NCBI GenBank assembly: GCA_024635555.1
Contig: JAGXIO010000127.1
Coordinates: forward strand, 1 to 58,120
Source: Saccharicrinis sp.
GTDB lineage: Bacteria; Bacteroidota; Bacteroidia; Bacteroidales; Marinilabiliaceae
DNA: 58,120 nucleotides
Direction of reading: 5' to 3'
Part shown: positions 56,542-58,120 of the stretch, in pieces
How the letters are laid out: the number at the start of each line of letters is the position of its first letter
Position numbering within the stretch: the stretch's first letter is position 1
Position numbers and translations under genes: made by a program
Notes under the pieces: generated by a model
Seen by the model: the letters and a program-made list of their open reading frames with translations, nothing else
Database searches by the model: none
What the model was told of the DNA's origin: nothing

Positions 56542-57161
56542 TTATAATATACATGTAAATACAAAAGCTTTTTTGCACCTTAAGCATTGATACGCAAATA
56601 ATAACGATAGGTTGGGCAACTTGTACAGTATTTTATGAAATCTTTTATTTATAGGATAAACGTATAGTTATTTAGTTAATGTAAATGGTAGTTTAAATAT
56701 TGAATATGGAAAGTATTATTTCATGAATCTTCAATTTTCAGGTTGGTTGTATTATTTTGAGAAATTTGGTTGCTTGTAACGTAAAACCAATCATTCGTAT
56801 ATATTTTTATGATGGGGATTAATGAGGTTTTAATTATGGTAATCTGTAAACATCCTTTATCAGTCCCAAATAATCTTCATTCCTAAGTCCGCCCATTTTA
56901 TAGCGAGATTAAAATCGTTTCGGGCGTTTGTGTCCCGCATGTACTTCGGTTGAAAAGAATGTCCACCGCAGCCACCACCCAACTTACAGTTTATGAATGT
57001 CGCTCATTAGGCCGGTTATGGGCGTGAAATTTTTAAAGCTAATATGACTCTAATTCTATACGCGAAATTACCATATTTAGGTAAAGCCACCTTCGTCCAA
57101 CATGATTTTATCCTTTATCCCCTGAAAATCACCTCTATAATAATATTGAACATTATATTAA
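56542..57161. other. Gene-poor region with a short minus-strand frame
   Basis: No complete gene is seen. A minus-strand frame ending at 56860, open back to about 57006 (GGGCGG...then MRDTNARNDFNLAIKWADLG), looks coding-like but has no confirmed start and no recognised family. The rest is A+T-rich and unremarkable. Confidence 0.4.
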
Positions 57162-57722
57162 TACTTAACTTTTTCAGTATCTTGGTCGAACAAAGGATTG
57201 TTCAACTATGAATATCGGATAAAACAACCAGATAATAGCATACCTTGGATAAACTCTAAAACATTTCCCATAATTGACGATTCGGGAAAGATTATTAAAC
57301 GTGTAGGGATAGCACATGATATTACTGAGAGATATAAAAACATGCAGGAATTGGTTTAAGCCATGGAAAAAGCAGAAAAAAGTGACCGGTTAAAATCAGC
57401 ATTTCTTGCTAATATGAGTCATGAAATTAGGACTCCAATGAATGGTATTTTAGGTTTTGCCGAATTACTGAGAGAGCCTGACTTAAAAGGTGATATACAA
57501 CAAGAATATATTCAAATAATTGAGAAAAGCGGCATGCGTATGCTCAATGTCATCAATACTGACCGAAAAAAAATAACTGCTATTCTAACTAATTTGGTTT
57601 AAAATGCCATAAAATATACTAACGAAGGTATAATCGAATTTGGGTGTATTCTAAAAAAGGACACTGCGCCTGGCGAAGTGGAGTTTTTTGTAAAAGATAC
57701 AGGAATTGGGATTCCAAAAAAT
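57162..57722 (+). pseudogene. Decayed PAS-histidine kinase fragment
   Basis: The reading frame runs from a PAS C-terminus (EYRIKQPDNSIPWINSKTF ... IAHDITERYKN) through the HisKA H-box ([18 protein letters not shown], His codon 57420-57422) to the HATPase N-box and G1-box (NAIKYTNEG, VKDTGIGIPK). Two in-frame TAA codons lie at 57357-57359 and 57600-57602. The whole segment that should separate the HisKA helices from the N-box is deleted (LNVIN joined straight to [14 protein letters not shown]). The sequence stops at the G1-box, where it meets the TonB receptor fragment. It cannot give a working kinase. Confidence 0.85.
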
Positions 57723-57978
57723 AACCTCTCGGACGATCAATACGACTTGAGTAGCTTGTCATAATCTCGTGGTCTTTGGGTAGTAGGTACGAAAAATGAA
57801 GTGTGGGGATATAATCCCATCTATCCAAATTATACTTCTCGTCAGCTATTTTATTGACGATATCGCGCAGGGTATATTCGCCACGCAAACCCAGTTGATA
57901 GCCAAAATCGCCCAATTGCCCGTTATATGTAGAATACAAGGCATAAATATTTCGCGAATAATTGATGGTATTAAAGAG
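57719..57978 (-). pseudogene. TonB-dependent receptor fragment
   Basis: On the minus strand the about 87 codons from TINYSRNIYALYSTYNGQLG to YSSRIDRPRGYF closely match the barrel segment encoded at 6487-6746 of the intact receptor (by eye about 85% at DNA level). Both ends are abrupt: the downstream end runs directly into the histidine-kinase remnant, and the upstream end into unrelated sequence near 57980. It is a partial paralogue left after rearrangement. Confidence 0.88.
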
Positions 57979-58020
57979 GATGTTACAGCTCAGGTTCTTT
58001 TATGGAATGTATAATTTGAC

Positions 58021-58120
58021 CTATTTATTAGCAAGGTAGTATTTTTTTTGCGTGTCCAATTGAATGGCAAAGCTAAGGCTATTGAATATATCGGCTTCTC
58101 TTTTAATCCAAGTATCAATA
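58021..58120 (-). CDS. C-terminal end of a protein running off the window
   Basis: On the minus strand an open frame enters from the window edge and ends at TAG (58021-58023). It encodes 32 residues (IDTWIKREADIFNSLSFAIQ and LDTQKKYYLANK). No family is recognised; the composition looks like real protein, but so short a stretch could be chance. Confidence 0.3.
   Translation of the reverse strand, partial: IDTWIKREADIFNSLSFAIQLDTQKKYYLANK

Overview
The window comes from a member of the Bacteroidota, most likely an anaerobic or facultative, polysaccharide-degrading lineage of the Marinilabiliales/Bacteroidales type (the order is inference). The signs are a SusC/SusD pair, GldB, a PorT-like barrel, DUF4837 and DUF3108 proteins, a TonB receptor with a carboxypeptidase-regulatory domain, a general lack of Shine-Dalgarno sequences, and many upstream boxes matching the Bacteroidota -7 consensus TAnnTTTG. 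No rRNA, tRNA or CRISPR array was seen.

Left end (1-2474): a decayed, repeat-rich zone. It holds two 70-bp direct copies of a hairpin element, a cluster of short REP-like palindromes, a possible 3' end of a group II intron, one secreted TIMP-like protein and a few unrecognised fragments. From 2475 to 14643 are envelope genes: a secreted OmpL47-like repeat protein, a DUF3817 membrane protein, a TonB-dependent barrel receptor, a minus-strand operon (Ig-like lipoprotein, thiamine-binding protein, DUF3108 protein) and a plus-strand group (coiled-coil membrane protein, LysM lytic transglycosylase, DUF4837 lipoprotein, and a small protein translationally coupled to it).

14714-18380 is an A+T-rich restriction-modification module: a beta-class DNA methyltransferase overlapping a 917-residue nuclease-methyltransferase fusion. 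Housekeeping genes follow: leucyl aminopeptidase, pdxA, a second lytic transglycosylase, uvrA, a TGS-type nucleoside kinase, DUF2752 and TM2 membrane proteins, lpdA, a DUF1573 protein, meaB, a TlpA-like thioredoxin lipoprotein and a CDF metal exporter.

34799-46453 is a cellulose/cellobiose locus: a catalytically dead Nudix-type regulator, a GPH sugar symporter with an unusual periplasmic insertion, cellobiose phosphorylase (GH94), a GH9 endoglucanase lipoprotein and a SusC/SusD pair. In the likely scheme GH9 cuts cellulose at the surface, SusCD imports oligomers, the symporter takes up cellobiose, and phosphorolysis saves ATP. The sequence upstream of susC carries two copies of a split box that may be regulatory.

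46599-56481 holds an M20 amidohydrolase, a RelE-type toxin-antitoxin pair whose toxin frame breaks at a run of nine A, a ferredoxin, 5-formyl-THF cyclo-ligase, gldB, a BASS-type transporter, a PorT-like barrel, NAD synthetase, a Crp/Fnr regulator with a near-consensus promoter, and a sugar transferase lacking the usual membrane helix. The right end (56482-58120) is decayed: a histidine-kinase remnant with two in-frame stops and an internal deletion abuts, head to head, a fragment of a TonB receptor closely related to the intact receptor at 5033-7465.
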